DNA of 64,000 bases from Sthenelais limicola (lineage: Eukaryota; Annelida; Polychaeta; Phyllodocida; Sigalionidae). Of the stretch, positions 31,712-41,831 are shown piece after piece. Position numbers and translations under genes: made by a program. The notes beneath the pieces are model-generated. The model saw nothing but the letters and a program-made list of their open reading frames with translations. It did not search any database and was not told the DNA's origin. Numbering within the stretch: the stretch's first letter is position 1; every line of letters starts with the position of its first letter. Where the stretch lies: contig OW804098.1 in assembly GCA_942159475.1 (NCBI GenBank), positions 9,526,406-9,590,405 on the forward strand. The letters are read 5' to 3'.

Positions 31712-31939
31712 ATATATTGCATTTTTATTGAGAACAGACAATATCATTCCGAAACTGGATACATACTGTCTGCCTCGGCAAGGTCTTCCTGAGATATCCA
31801 TTCCCTACATGTATTTCGATCTTACATAAAGTTTCCTTAAAATATAGGGTTATAACTCCTGCAATTGACTTATTGTCATTGTTCATTCCTCTAGCCGAAC
31901 ATATATCCTGAATCAATGCAATACCAAATAATTACAAGA

Positions 31940-31978
31940 GCATACAATAAAGAATTCTTGAATTGAATTGAATTGAAT
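31940..31978 (+). repeat. LINE 3' tail, (TTGAA)n
   Basis: ACAATAAAGAATTCTTGAATTGAATTGAAT matches the tail type at 5238 and 14127 (shown in part); almost all of the LINE body is missing. Confidence 0.5.
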
Positions 31979-32497
31979 ATTCAGTATTTGTCATATTCTA
32001 GCCCAATTTCGAATTTACTGAATGTGACGAGCTGTACATTTTCTGACGAACATACAGTAATGCTTCTCTGTGCATCAGGTACCACTGCACACGATAAAGC
32101 AAACGATACAAAAGTTGCTAGGCGGCTGCTATATTGTCAGGAACAAAGCATTTATGCTATTGAGCTATCAGTGTGAAGCGTGAGAAAAGGTCAGAAAAAA
32201 CTAAAAAAAAAAACTAAATATAAGTGACACTGCATACTTGTTGTTTAGAATTGTAAGAGCCTCTATGGCAGGATATGCTGAATAAAACCTTTTCAAAGAT
32301 AAAAAAAAACAATGCAAAATTAATCAAAGATTATGCCTTCAAATCGTTAGAAGTTATAACTGGTACATTGAGGAATATTGAAACCTCTTACACGATTCGA
32401 CCTAAATAATTCATTAGTAAATATATAACCTAGTACGTCAAAACAGCTGCCAGGGTGACACCTCCTTAACAGATACTTATTTGAAATTTTGGAATAT
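31979..32497. other. No gene seen
   Basis: AT-rich with A-runs at 32206 and 32303, and a small fragment resembling a MITE-1 right end (GCTGTACATTTTCTGACGAA at 32031). No ORF supported. Confidence 0.4.
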
Positions 32498-32732
32498 GGG
32501 TCAGATTTTCAGAAAATGTACAATTCGCCTTCACCAATCCTCTCAAATAGCCCACATTGAAGACAGAAACGAGCTTCAAAATGCAGTTTAACATAACAGA
32601 ATTGATACTTTAAATTAATCTGATACAAAATACACTTAGATATACCCAGTAATCATCATTTTTCAGCCAAATTCAGCAGAATTTCCTGAATGTGTATAGC
32701 TGCCAATTGTACATTTTATGAAAATCTGACCC
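32498..32732. mobile_element. MITE-1 copy in gene B 3' flank, ATAT duplication
   Basis: Ends about 32 bp past the gene B stop codon. No AATAAA lies between stop and MITE, so the gene B transcript probably reads into the element for its 3' end. Confidence 0.8.
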
Positions 32733-32763
32733 ATATACCCCAGTTTAACAAAGAAAACCCTTT

Positions 32764-33396
32764 TCACATTTTACTTAATGAGGATTTGATATTGATGATA
32801 GGTTTGTACATGAGGAGGGTGTTGGTTCTCCCATGCCCCACGACCACACCTGAATTAGGGAAGGAGGTAGTGGCTATGAACCCACTTCTGTGCAACATTC
32901 TCACCATGCCCTCACACGAAACAAAAACATCGGTCAGTACCGCGCTGTAATCAAATGCTCTCATGTTCTCTATGCCATATTCCAGCAGGACTGTACCAAG
33001 GCCTTTCCCTCTCTCTGACTTCTTTACAACCATGTAACAAGCCGCTTGGGGCGTTGTCATATCTCTGCATACACTTGAAGGACCGAATATTAATCCAGCC
33101 TTGATTGCCCCATCTGCGGATGCCTTCACGACGGCCATATGTGCATGGTGGAAAAGGGTTCTGTTGAGGAAGCCATCGGTGTTGAACTCATCTATGGCAA
33201 AACCTTGTCCCTCCTTTGCTGCTTCTCTGAACATTTCCTCAACTTGGAGTGCCTCGTCCACAGATGGAGGCTGAACTGAGAGCCTCATGCCTCTCCATGA
33301 GAGATGAGGTAACTGGGGAACAGCGGTGGGCCAGGGTATGTTGAGGGAGGCCACCTTTACTGGGTCTCTGTTTAATGGTTCAATCTCATAGGTCTC
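32764..33396 (-). CDS. GNAT gene B, terminal exon (C-terminal GNAT domain)
   Basis: On the minus strand, acceptor CCACTTGCAG|GAGACC opens a 210-codon exon ending at TGA (32764-32766), the same length and phase as in gene A. It reads ETYEIEPLNRDPVKVASLNI and keeps the RGKGLG cofactor loop (KKSERGKGLGTVLLEYG) and the RMLHRSGFIATTSFPN block. Differences from genes 1 and A are concentrated in the substrate half (LFHHAHMAVVKASADG, TTPQAACYMVV), so its substrate range may differ. No stops or frameshifts. With exon 34746-35300 it yields a protein of about 395 residues. Opposite orientation to gene A suggests an inverted duplicate, older than the A/paralogue 1 pair. Confidence 0.85.
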   Translation of the reverse strand, partial: ETYEIEPLNRDPVKVASLNIPWPTAVPQLPHLSWRGMRLSVQPPSVDEALQVEEMFREAAKEGQGFAIDEFNTDGFLNRTLFHHAHMAVVKASADGAIKAGLIFGPSSVCRDMTTPQAACYMVVKKSERGKGLGTVLLEYGIENMRAFDYSAVLTDVFVSCEGMVRMLHRSGFIATTSFPNSGVVVGHGRTNTLLMYKPIINIKSSLSKM

Positions 33397-33675
33397 CTGC
33401 AAGTGGAAATAGATATGCTAATTAAAAAAACATAGACTTATCCACGAATGGTTAATTTAGAAACAAAACTAACTTATACATAAACCAGGTAAATATCTCA
33501 TATCAATAGATTCGAGAAGTTGAAATCAGTCCAAAACAAGGCGAAAGCAGAACATGGGGTGTGTTAGGTTGGTTTTGGTTTATTAGGGTTTCGACCTTTC
33601 GGTCAACATACAACCTTTATTAATATTAAAAAGCAACAAATATTGTCTCTAACAATGACTGTTGTCATCTAACAT

Positions 33676-34286
33676 GAGATGTGTTTCAGGAAAATGAATC
33701 ACAAGTCGCAAAAAATAGATTTTGAGATACCATTATATTTGAAAAGATAGGATCAAGTGGTTCCATTGATACTAAACACTAAGTGGGTCAGATTTTCAGA
33801 AATTGTACAATTCAACTTAGCCAATCTTCTCAAATAACCCAAATTTCAGACAAAAATAAAGTTCAATATACAGTTCAACCTAACCAAACAGATGGCTAGA
33901 ATCAATGCAATGCCGAATATACTCGAATTTACCTAATATTGAACAAATTGTAGCCTAATTTAGCAGAATTTACTAAATGTCTACCAATTGTACATTTTCT
34001 GAAAATCTGACCCAAGTACATCTAAGTAGTGTTTCTATAATTGATATTTGTTACGTGTTTGAAAAAGAGTTTGCAATATTTCTGGTTGGGTAATAACCAG
34101 TAAAGTAACTAAACATACTCGGTATTATAACCACTGTCTTGAAATTTGGTATATGACTTTGAACAACTAAATTGAAGTGCTAAACTTCGGAACAATGAGA
34201 ACATTCCACTAAAGAGATTTTGAGAATAAATCCCTATGAAAAATATATATTTTGCGTCTTCTGACTTATTTTCCTGTAACACATGA
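33676..34286. mobile_element. MITE-2 copy carrying a nested MITE-1
   Basis: Left end GAGATGTGTTTCAGGAAAAT; interior interrupted at 33785-34013; resumes with ATCTAAGTAGTGTTTC and ends in a degraded terminus (TTTTCCTGTAACACATGAAA). Confidence 0.75.
33785..34013. mobile_element. MITE-1 copy nested in MITE-2, AAGT duplication
   Basis: Flanks ACTAAGT and AAGTACAT give AAGT as the 4-bp duplication, showing that MITE-1 moved after this MITE-2. Confidence 0.8.
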
Positions 34287-34489
34287 AATAATGGCAAAAA
34301 ATAAGAGCGTTCGATTCTTACATCAATCGATTAATAACTGGTATCAAAGTTTCATTAATTACCATGATTAGAAGGGCCAGACTTTCACAAAATGCACAAT
34401 CTATATTTCTACACATTTATCAAATCCCGCTAAATTATATATCTAGTATTTGAAATTTCAAGTTACTCGTTAATATTTGGTGAACATAT

Positions 34490-34724
34490 GGGTCAGATTT
34501 TCAGAAGATGTACAATTCGCCTTCATCAATTCTCTCAAATATTCCAAGTTAAAGACAAAAATCAGGTTCAAAATACAGTTCAACATAACCTAACAGATTG
34601 TTTGAATCAAGGTAATACTAAATATACCCAGATATACGTAGTATTGACGATTTTCCGGTCTAATTTAGTAGAATTTACTCAATGTGTTGACCTGCCAATT
34701 GTACATTTTCTGAAAATCTGACCC
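34490..34724. mobile_element. MITE-1 copy next to gene B 5' splice site
   Basis: Flanked by ATAT. On the minus strand it begins 21 nt after the exon 1 donor (AAG|GTAATCAAGC). Confidence 0.8.
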
Positions 34725-34745
34725 ATATATAATCTGCTTGATTAC

Positions 34746-35300
34746 CTTTGGTATAGGGTTGTATTTGCCCTCACATGGATCCCATAGTGACACATTCACA
34801 GCATCATCCACCCACCCATAACGGGCAACTTTCAAGCTGTTAGGAATCGTACCCAGCAAAATATTACCCATCAATATAGATGGGCCAACAAATCTAGACA
34901 GAACAGCGACCCTGGACACCACCCCGCCATGTCCATGCTTTATAGCTATCCTCTTCCCCAGCTCCGTTGCAGCCAAAGCCAGGTTCTTGCTACGATGCTT
35001 AGGGAAGACGTTAATGTACCCGCCCACATAGTAGGGATTGGTTGAGCGAACGAGGGGGGAGGGAATCATCATGAACCCGGCACAAAGCTGCATATCTTTT
35101 ACTTTGTATAAATGGAAAGTTGGATTAGCTTTCAGCTTGGCGATGAGGTTTTCAATCGTTTGGAATTCTGTTTTGGAGATGCTATTTCCTTCGTCCATGG
35201 ATTTCCAGAAGCCGGCTGCTAAGACTTCAAAATCTTTATCCGCGTGAATTCTCTTTGCAAGGTAATCCACCCCGTCGTGTGACATCCTATAGGTCTCCAT
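34746..35300 (-). CDS. GNAT gene B, exon with N-terminal GNAT-like domain
   Basis: ATG at 35300 in a strong context (CACCATGG), 185 codons to donor ATACCAAAG|GTAATC, phase 0. It aligns along its length with gene A exon 1: ILAKRIHADKDFEVLAAGF-type start, MQLCAGFMMIPSPL, GGYINVFPKHRSKNLALA (degenerate cofactor loop), IPNSLKVARYGWVDD and the shared end WDPCEGKYNPI. Divergence from gene A is clearly higher here than in exon 2, so the N-terminal domain is evolving faster or exon 2 has been homogenised between paralogues by gene conversion. The acceptor-like TTTCAG|ATTATC just upstream (about 35318-35320) indicates a further 5' exon not identified. Confidence 0.85.
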
Positions 35301-35331
35301 GGTGAGAATTCAGATAATCTGAAATATGTAT

Positions 35332-35567
35332 GGGTAAGATTTTCAGAAAATGTACAATTAGCAGCTCTACATATTTCGTAATTTCTGCTAAAAAACGATA
35401 AATTTCGGGTATATCTGAGTATATTTGGTATCACATTGATTTAAAGTATCAGTTAATTATGTTATGGTAAACTGCATTTTGAAGCTTGAAGCTCATTTCT
35501 GTCCTAGATGTGGGTTATTTGAGAGGATTGGTGAAGGCGAATTGTACATTTTCTGAAAATCTGACCC
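35332..35567. mobile_element. MITE-1 copy immediately upstream of gene B exon 1
   Basis: Its edge lies about 12 nt from the presumed 3' splice acceptor before the gene B ATG, so the branch point or pyrimidine tract must come from the MITE. Left tip GGGTAAGATTTTCAG. Confidence 0.75.
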
Positions 35568-35809
35568 GTTATACACATTAAAGCGGCACTCTCAGTTAAC
35601 GTCGGTAAAAAACAAATATTTTCTACATTTCCCCCCCCCCCCCATTTCATTTGGAGGTTACCCAATAATTTGTTTTTATAACACATAACATATATACAGT
35701 GGAACCTCTCTATAGAGACCACCCTTGGGACTGAGAAAAACTGGTCTTAATAGCGTGGTCTATAGCTAGGTGGTCTTTAAAATTCTTGAAAACGTTATAA
35801 TTGATATAA

Positions 35810-35955
35810 GGGTCAGATTTTCAGAAAATGTACAATTCAACTTCACCAATCCTCTCAAATAACCCAAATTTCAGACGGAAATAAAGTTCAAAATACAGTT
35901 TAACCTAGCCAAACTGATTGCTAGAATCAATGCAATGCCGAATATACTCGAAATT
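35810..35955. mobile_element. MITE-1 copy, 3'-truncated
   Basis: Intact left end GGGTCAGATTTTCAGAAAAT and about 145 bp of interior to GCCGAATATACTCGAA, then unrelated sequence. Confidence 0.75.
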
Positions 35956-36498
35956 ATGAAATGAATACTCACATATCCAGAAAGATTATTTCAAGTTTAA
36001 ATTGTTGTTTCAGTAGAAATCCTGTGCACCTCTCTGTCTCCAGACTCTCGTACATAATGAAGACGGTTACACTGACCCTCGGGCTACATATGTTAGTTAT
36101 CAGGATATCACATCTAATAAAGGCCAAGGCAGGATATCATATCTAATACAGGCCAAGGCAAATAGACGGGACAAGGTCCCTAGATACCAGTCTCATGCAC
36201 TGAGTATACACTGAGTTATTTTTTGTTTAATATTTTTATTCAGCTAGAGTATTATGGAGATACATTATTCCCAGCACAGATGATTTATATATCACTTATA
36301 AGCTAAATAGAGAGACCATCTAGATGTTACATTCCAAGAATATTATTCAGTTTAAAGATACAAAAGTGTTAAGTGTTTATACTTGTATTTTATTAATGAT
36401 ACGAAACTCCCAAAACAATCATAATTTAGATGATATTATAATGATCATTATTGTAACTAGTATTATCTTTTTCAAACTATGGTCACGCTCATGTCTTC

Positions 36499-36538
<40 letters not shown>

Positions 36539-36861
36539 TTCTGTTTTTCATTGGTTCCTGCTCTAAGAAGAACATTTTTGTTTGTGGCAATATTAGCCCG
36601 CTCTGCTATTATATATCCTGAAGTCCTGAAATATCCTTGAGTACTATTCAAATCAAATATTTTGAAAAATGAAATGGACCCGTTGGGGCTCCCAGACATC
36701 AGGCTTGCCTGAGTTGAAATGAGTTGTGGCTGTCAAGACGTTTCAATTTTTCTATTTATAATGTCTATTTCTGGAAATGTTTGTAATAAACACAAATTAA
36801 TTTTACACTGTAAAAGGCTGCCTCTGTTCTATGAAACCATAGCTCTTCCATAGAACCCCTA
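35956..36861. other. No gene seen
   Basis: Contains two near copies of ATCATATCTAATA(A/C)AGGCCAAGGC (36107, 36137) and a T-run of about 30 nt at 36504-36532. ORFs here are driven by the T-run. Confidence 0.45.
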
Positions 36862-37221
36862 GGCCAAAAAAAATAGGTGTGTTTCCGATTTACCCCCCCC
36901 CCCCCTACCTAGAGAAACCTTACCCTACCTAAAAGTTTTTTTTACCATACCTGATTTTTTCCCCATCATATTTTACTTTTTTTGGATTTTTTGACAAAAA
37001 AAGCTTATAAAAGCAGGAAAACGGGTTTTTCTAACCCAAAACTGTCAAAAAGCATATTTCCAATGTTCAAAACAACTATTGTTATGAAAAAGACATTTTT
37101 TTCAGTTCCTGGGAGGTGGTTTCCAAACAAAAAAAAATAACAAAAAAAAAGTGACCACCCTCCCCTACCTAGTTTTCAGCCAGATAAATCGGAAACACAC
37201 CTATTTTTTTTGTTGGCCCTA
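36862..37221. mobile_element. Inverted-repeat MITE of about 358 bp
   Basis: Ends GGCCAAAAAAAATAGGTGTG and, inverted, GGGCCAACAAAAAAAATAGG, both continuing TGTTTCCGATTTA and, further in, CCCCTACCTAG. Flanking CTA on each side may be the target duplication. A C-run at about 36894 is part of it. Confidence 0.65.
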
Positions 37222-37595
37222 TCGAAAGTGAAGTTAAATAAATCAGAGGTTAAACTGTCTTGAATGTATTCTGACTTGAAGTAAATGGCTTTTAAATCCC
37301 GTGTGTCTCTTGATATCTATACCATGAGATTATCATGTAATGTGAAAATGAACTCAATAACATTTTTGAAAAAATAAGAAAATACCAGCTGGTAAGTATT
37401 TATATTATTGTTGTTATTTTATATTAATATTATTTGTGACTTCCCAACCCAAAGAGAACGCCCCTAGTTTTGAAAGACTGGATCAGCCTGGCACACATTT
37501 TAAATCAGAGATCTAGAAAAATAATGCACTTTATCACACTCAAGATATGATTCACTTTCTCCTGCGTCATTTAGTGATAATATTTCAAGTATTAT
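37222..37595. other. No gene seen
   Basis: AT-rich, no ORF or repeat recognised. Confidence 0.4.
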
Positions 37596-37831
37596 GGGCC
37601 AGATTTCATAAAAAATGTACAATTGGCAGTTGTACATATTTAGTAAATTCTGCTAAATTAAGCTGCAATTTGGTCAATACTAGGTAAATTCGAGTATATT
37701 CGGCATTGTATCGATCCTAGCAATCTGTTGGGTTAGGTTGAACTGTATTTTGAACTTTATTTTTGTCTGAAATGTGGGTTATTCGAGAGGATTGATGAAG
37801 GCGAATTGTACATTTTCTGAAGATCTGACCC
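37596..37831. mobile_element. MITE-1 copy with TTAT duplication
   Basis: GGGCCAGATTTCATAAAAAA at the left end, intact right end, TTAT on both sides. Confidence 0.8.
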
Positions 37832-38237
37832 TTATGGGACCAAGTAAATGAGATGTCATTGTCAAGGCCGAGGCTGATCAATAGCCAGGTACAAGATAGC
37901 AGCCACTTTCTCCTGACTAAACAATACAATCTCTAACCTATCACGCCCTTATCAGTCAAAGCAACGTCGGTAAGTGACACACATTGTCAAGGTTGATAAG
38001 CCATATCCTCCTTTGTAAATCTAGTTAAAGTTTATTTTGTGGGGCACGACATATTGAATAATTGATTGATATTTTCCTGACTAAACTAGACTAAAGTAGA
38101 TAGGGAAAGCATGCTTGTTTTGTGGCGATAGAATTAGGATCATATGAGTTAGACACAACGCTGGGATTGGATTTTAATATTTCTTTATTACCCTTTTAAA
38201 TGCCTATGGGTCAGATTGTCAGAAAATGTACAATAAG

Positions 38238-38524
38238 TGTTATGTAACATTACGTAACATTGTGTAACCTCATTATCTATATAATTATCACCTATTAATT
38301 ATAATATCTCATTATTAAATTCGCTAATTATACTTAGCTATCCAGTACTGTGCAAGTCTACTTATACATGCTAAGCCATAGGTATTACGTAAGGGCTCCG
38401 CCCCCTACTCTTCCACACATCCTGTATGGACATATGTACAGATGCTAGATCATTAAATCAGTTGCTTAGTTCTTCTCACGAAGACCACACGTTCGTTTGC
38501 TATTCTTCCATTCATACCTTAACA
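38238..38524 (+). repeat. 5' LTR
   Basis: A 287-bp LTR, TG...CA ended. A repetitive head (TGTTATGTAACATTACGTAA) and the 3' part CATCCTGTATGGACATATGT to CCATTCATACCTTAACA. The last 105-150 bp recur at 46559-46667 and 46758-46904. A TATA-like CTATATAATTA lies at about 38277. Confidence 0.85.
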
Positions 38525-38525
38525 C

Positions 38526-38543
38526 TGGCGGACAACCCGCTCG
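38526..38543 (+). other. Possible primer-binding site
   Basis: TGGCGGACAACCCGCTCG starts one base after the 5' LTR, as expected for pairing to a tRNA 3' end (CCA). I cannot say which tRNA. A variant, TGGTGGAGAACCCGG, follows the LTR fragment at 46667. Confidence 0.6.
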
Positions 38544-38631
38544 ATCTTGGACTTATAAAATCTCACATGAACAAGCGAGTTCTTTCCTGGAATATGGAGA
38601 GATTATTTGAACATTTCATCAGATATTAAGC

Positions 38632-41103
38632 ATGGAAGATGCTCCGAATTCGCCTGAGTTGCCATTGTTCGACAGACTGAAGAAATCGGTGGAACGATTG
38701 GCGGCCATCCCTCAAGCGATAGTGACGAGAAGACAATTGAGAGAAAATCGTGGTAAAATATTAAATCAACAGCCTAAACAACTTGTTTTCGAGGAACATC
38801 CCTACGAAGTGCCTCATGCTTTGGAAGATGAGCAGGAAAGACAAGAGATAAATCCACAAGCAATTCCGCTACCCCCTCCACCAGTACGTGAACAGATAGA
38901 AGAGCCAGAACAAGTTCAACAGGAAGGAGTAGTGTTTAATCATTGGTTAGACGATATTATTAACAGAAATGTGCAGCAACTAGCTGGGAATAATATTGGT
39001 CAGGAACGATTAGTTGAAGACGATCCAGTCGACGAGGAGAGAGCCGGCGACCAAGCGCTAGAGGAACATTTAGCGCCCAACCCCGACGACGCGGTGAATG
39101 ATCCAGCGATAGATCACCAAGGTCAGGCTATCGACGATGAACAGCAGCCACAGGTTGGTTTAAATGTTGAGAACAATGTAAATGAAAACGTGGTAAATGA
39201 AGGGGAAGTTCTGGAGGAAAATGACCAGAATCAACGTGAAAGAGTGTTAACACCCCAAGCTGTCGTTGAACAGCCTCCTGTAGTTAATCAAGGACCATAT
39301 TATCCATTTGAAACACCAGGATTAAATGACAATTTTGTGACACCTTTACAGACCCCAGCAAAACCAGTAGTAAATCAGTTCATTCCTTTACAAGCACAGA
39401 AGCCTATTCTCAGAAACTTTCCCCAGGCTCCAGTGTTCAATGTGAATGGACCCAGACCTCCTGTGTTTACACATACCACCCCTCAACACGTAAATCAGCA
39501 GCCGCCTCAGTCGCCTAGGCAACAACCTCAGTCGCCTAGACGAGACCCCTATCAGCACCAGTGGGATATGAATCATCAACAAGGACAGATAGGAGGCATG
39601 CAGGCAAATCAGTACGGTTTGCCTCCCCAGAATCACCAATATTTTCCTCAAAATGGTGAGAATATTGGAGGAAATAACCAATATTTTGCTCCTGTGCAAA
39701 ATGCGATTCCACAGCAGCAGGCCCAGAATATCGTTAATCACCAGCAACGAAACGATATCCAGCAACAGCCACAAAATAATGTTCCTCTTCAGCAACAAGT
39801 TGGTTACCAAGCTCCCCAGCAACCAAATATTAACCAGCAGAGCCCTAGAGGATATCAAAATCAGGGGAGAGGCAGACAGACCCCTCCTCGTCAACAACAG
39901 CGACCAAGGCAACAAAATTATCAACCTAGGCCGCAACAACAGAGGCAACAATACAGACCTAATGTGCCGCAACAACAGCAACAGCAAGGGTTTGTACAAC
40001 TGCCAAATGTACAGCAAGGCATGTATAGGCCCCCACCCCCTGCCTATAACCAACCCTTGTACGATTTGGTAGGAGAAATCAAGCAAATGAGGCTTGATCA
40101 AACAGCCTTTTTGGATGTGTCACTACGACGACAGGCAGAAGCGACAGGATCCACTACTTCTGCTGCCTTGTCAAAACAATATCGCAGAGCCCCTGTGATT
40201 TTTGAGAAACCTACAGCAAAAAGGCCTGTTCAAGAATTCTTTGAAGAATTCGAAAATTTCACCACCCCGATTAAGGAAGATAACCAGCTGATGGTGACCA
40301 CGTTGGTTCAATACTTATCGGGTAGGGCGAAAACTTTTTATAGTCAGATTGTGGGTCTATATGGCGATACCATATCCTTTAACAGGATCAAATCAGATTT
40401 TATCACAAAATTCAGCGAATTATCACTTTCTGAGGTGTTAAAAGATTATTCGCATAGAAAACAAGGGCGACACGAGTCAGTAGAAGACTACGACAATGAC
40501 ATGTTGCTGCTGTTATCCAAGGCAAATTTGCCTACACATGTTCAAATACGATTCTATGTGACCAATTTGCGTTCAGAATTGGCTGGGAGGGTTGCTGCAG
40601 AGTACCCATCTTCCCTTGATCAAGCCTCTAAGCTAGCAGCTAAACATGAGTGTATGATGGCGACAGATAGAGCCCCTAGAAATACACCAATGGAAGAGGC
40701 CATTAATATGATGTATTCGAGGAAAGATAAGCACAATTCCAAGCATAATGACGACAAACATAAGGGCGATAGCTATCGTAAATCGAGGTCTGATAAATAT
40801 CACGAATCTCGAAGCAAAAACGAGCATGATAGGTCTCACAGCAGACATAGGTCGAAGAGCTATAACAATAGCAGCAAGGAGCGATCTAGTAGTCGACATA
40901 AGAGCTATGAAAGGAGTTCCAGCAAGGAAAAAGGTGATAACAGCAAGTATCAACGCTCTAACAGCAAGGATAAATCTGTAGGCTTCGAGAAAAAGGAGAA
41001 GTACAGAGACAAATCAAAATCGCCGAATTCCAGTCAGAGAAATCTGACTCCTTATAGGCAAAAGTCATCTTCTCGTGAGAGAGAGGGTGGAAAAAACGAA
41101 TAG
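38632..41103 (+). CDS. gag: Gag polyprotein with RS-rich tail
   Basis: An 823-residue ORF from ATG 38632, about 108 nt past the LTR. Residues 1-230 are acidic; about 230-475 are rich in Pro, Gln and Asn (low complexity). A retrotransposon Gag capsid-like domain follows at about 525-690 (EFFEEFENFTTPIKEDNQ, LSGRAKTFYSQI, HRKQGRHESVEDYDNDML). From about 695 the protein is a basic, arginine-serine tail (RKSRSDKYHESRSK, SRHRSKSYNNSSKERSSSRH). No CCHC zinc knuckle is present, although most Gypsy elements use one to bind RNA, so the RS tail probably replaces it; that is inference. The ORF ends at TAG 41101-41103 inside a frameshift signal. The start is supported by the stop at 38627-38629 and the compact leader. 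Confidence 0.85.
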   Translation: MEDAPNSPELPLFDRLKKSVERLAAIPQAIVTRRQLRENRGKILNQQPKQLVFEEHPYEVPHALEDEQERQEINPQAIPLPPPPVREQIEEPEQVQQEGVVFNHWLDDIINRNVQQLAGNNIGQERLVEDDPVDEERAGDQALEEHLAPNPDDAVNDPAIDHQGQAIDDEQQPQVGLNVENNVNENVVNEGEVLEENDQNQRERVLTPQAVVEQPPVVNQGPYYPFETPGLNDNFVTPLQTPAKPVVNQFIPLQAQKPILRNFPQAPVFNVNGPRPPVFTHTTPQHVNQQPPQSPRQQPQSPRRDPYQHQWDMNHQQGQIGGMQANQYGLPPQNHQYFPQNGENIGGNNQYFAPVQNAIPQQQAQNIVNHQQRNDIQQQPQNNVPLQQQVGYQAPQQPNINQQSPRGYQNQGRGRQTPPRQQQRPRQQNYQPRPQQQRQQYRPNVPQQQQQQGFVQLPNVQQGMYRPPPPAYNQPLYDLVGEIKQMRLDQTAFLDVSLRRQAEATGSTTSAALSKQYRRAPVIFEKPTAKRPVQEFFEEFENFTTPIKEDNQLMVTTLVQYLSGRAKTFYSQIVGLYGDTISFNRIKSDFITKFSELSLSEVLKDYSHRKQGRHESVEDYDNDMLLLLSKANLPTHVQIRFYVTNLRSELAGRVAAEYPSSLDQASKLAAKHECMMATDRAPRNTPMEEAINMMYSRKDKHNSKHNDDKHKGDSYRKSRSDKYHESRSKNEHDRSHSRHRSKSYNNSSKERSSSRHKSYERSSSKEKGDNSKYQRSNSKDKSVGFEKKEKYRDKSKSPNSSQRNLTPYRQKSSSREREGGKNE

Positions 41104-41831
41104 GCTGTGTCTTGGTGGGCGACCGACACAGCTACGACGATATAGTTGACGAAATAGGAACGACCTTGGACAATTCTAATGAACAAGTGTGTGATATACC
41201 TGACATTGAAGCGACAATTCCTAAAAAGAACAGTGTATCCGGATTCAGGGTGACCAGATGGGCGGGAAGCAAAAAGAACATTATATCTTCTACCGATTCT
41301 GAGAGAAAAACAGATTGTCAAGCAACTTTAAAGCTGAGAAAACCAAAGGATAAAGGTAAGAAAGTTTTGGTTACAGCTCCGATTGAAAAGGGTTGCATAG
41401 ACATCGAGGTAAAAGATTTAAATATGCCAGTTCTCGTTGATACAGGTGCCACTGTTTCTTGTATAAGCTCTGCCTTCTTTAGGAAAATGAGGAACAAAGT
41501 TCCAAATGATAAGATTTTGAGGTGTAATATCAAAATATTTGTTGCAGATGGAGGTGCTCATCACTGTTATAAGAAAATTGAGATTGAATTTAGAATAGGA
41601 GACCAACAATTCAGACACAGGTTTATTGTTTTACCAGCTTTGCATAGAAGCATGATATTAGGTGTTGATTTTTTGAGAAAATTCCGAGCAAAGATTAAGT
41701 TTCATTCGGGTGAAAAACAGCATATGTTCCCTATCAGAGCAACACGTACGTTCATGATAGCTCCAGGAACAGAATACACAACTGTGGCTGAAATTACTTC
41801 ACATACGGATGTGTCGAAATTGTATTGTTAG
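41079..41831 (+). CDS. Protease and N-terminus of Pol (-1 frame), truncated
   Basis: The frame is open from 41079, overlapping gag by 25 nt in the -1 frame, and has no suitable ATG, so it should be entered by frameshifting. The retropepsin active site VDTGATVSCIS is at about 41435-41467, and its second conserved block ILGVDFLRKF at about 41658. It runs normally to 41810 (ITSHTD), where the sequence crosses an inversion breakpoint and ends after a few foreign codons. The same last 82 codons are encoded again at the start of the inverted pol. In an unrearranged relative this frame would continue into reverse transcriptase. Confidence 0.85.
   Translation, partial: ERGWKKRIGCVLVGDRHSYDDIVDEIGTTLDNSNEQVCDIPDIEATIPKKNSVSGFRVTRWAGSKKNIISSTDSERKTDCQATLKLRKPKDKGKKVLVTAPIEKGCIDIEVKDLNMPVLVDTGATVSCISSAFFRKMRNKVPNDKILRCNIKIFVADGGAHHCYKKIEIEFRIGDQQFRHRFIVLPALHRSMILGVDFLRKFRAKIKFHSGEKQHMFPIRATRTFMIAPGTEYTTVAEITSHTDVSKLYC
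41091..41132 (+). promoter_or_regulatory. -1 ribosomal frameshift signal
   Basis: The gag codons GGA AAA AAC GAA TAG contain the heptamer A AAA AAC in the correct register (41091-41097), a standard retroviral slippery site. Six nucleotides later a perfect 8-bp stem forms: GCTGTGTC (41104-41111) with GACACAGC (41125-41132) around a 13-nt loop. Slippage by -1 bypasses the gag stop at 41101 and enters the open pro frame. Confidence 0.85.
41565..41810 (+). repeat. Inverted arm, left
   Basis: 246 bp identical by eye to the reverse complement of 46315-46560; it begins TGTTATAAGAAAATTGAG, sharing TGTTAT with the LTR tip. Confidence 0.85.

Larger units (their letters stand above)
33397..34745 (-). 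other. Gene B intron, filled with MITEs
   Basis: About 1.35 kb. It retains only the tail of the decoy exon region (AAATTAACCATTCGTGGATA on the minus strand, near 33450-33470) and holds a MITE-2 with a MITE-1 inside it and a second MITE-1 next to the donor. Confidence 0.65.

Noticed and set aside
36324..36699. ORFs with poly-Phe or poly-Lys
   Set aside because: Created by the T-run at 36504-36532.
39388..40101. 237-residue minus-strand ORF inside gag
   Set aside because: Antisense shadow of the low-complexity Pro/Gln region; leucine-rich only because of the opposite codon bias.
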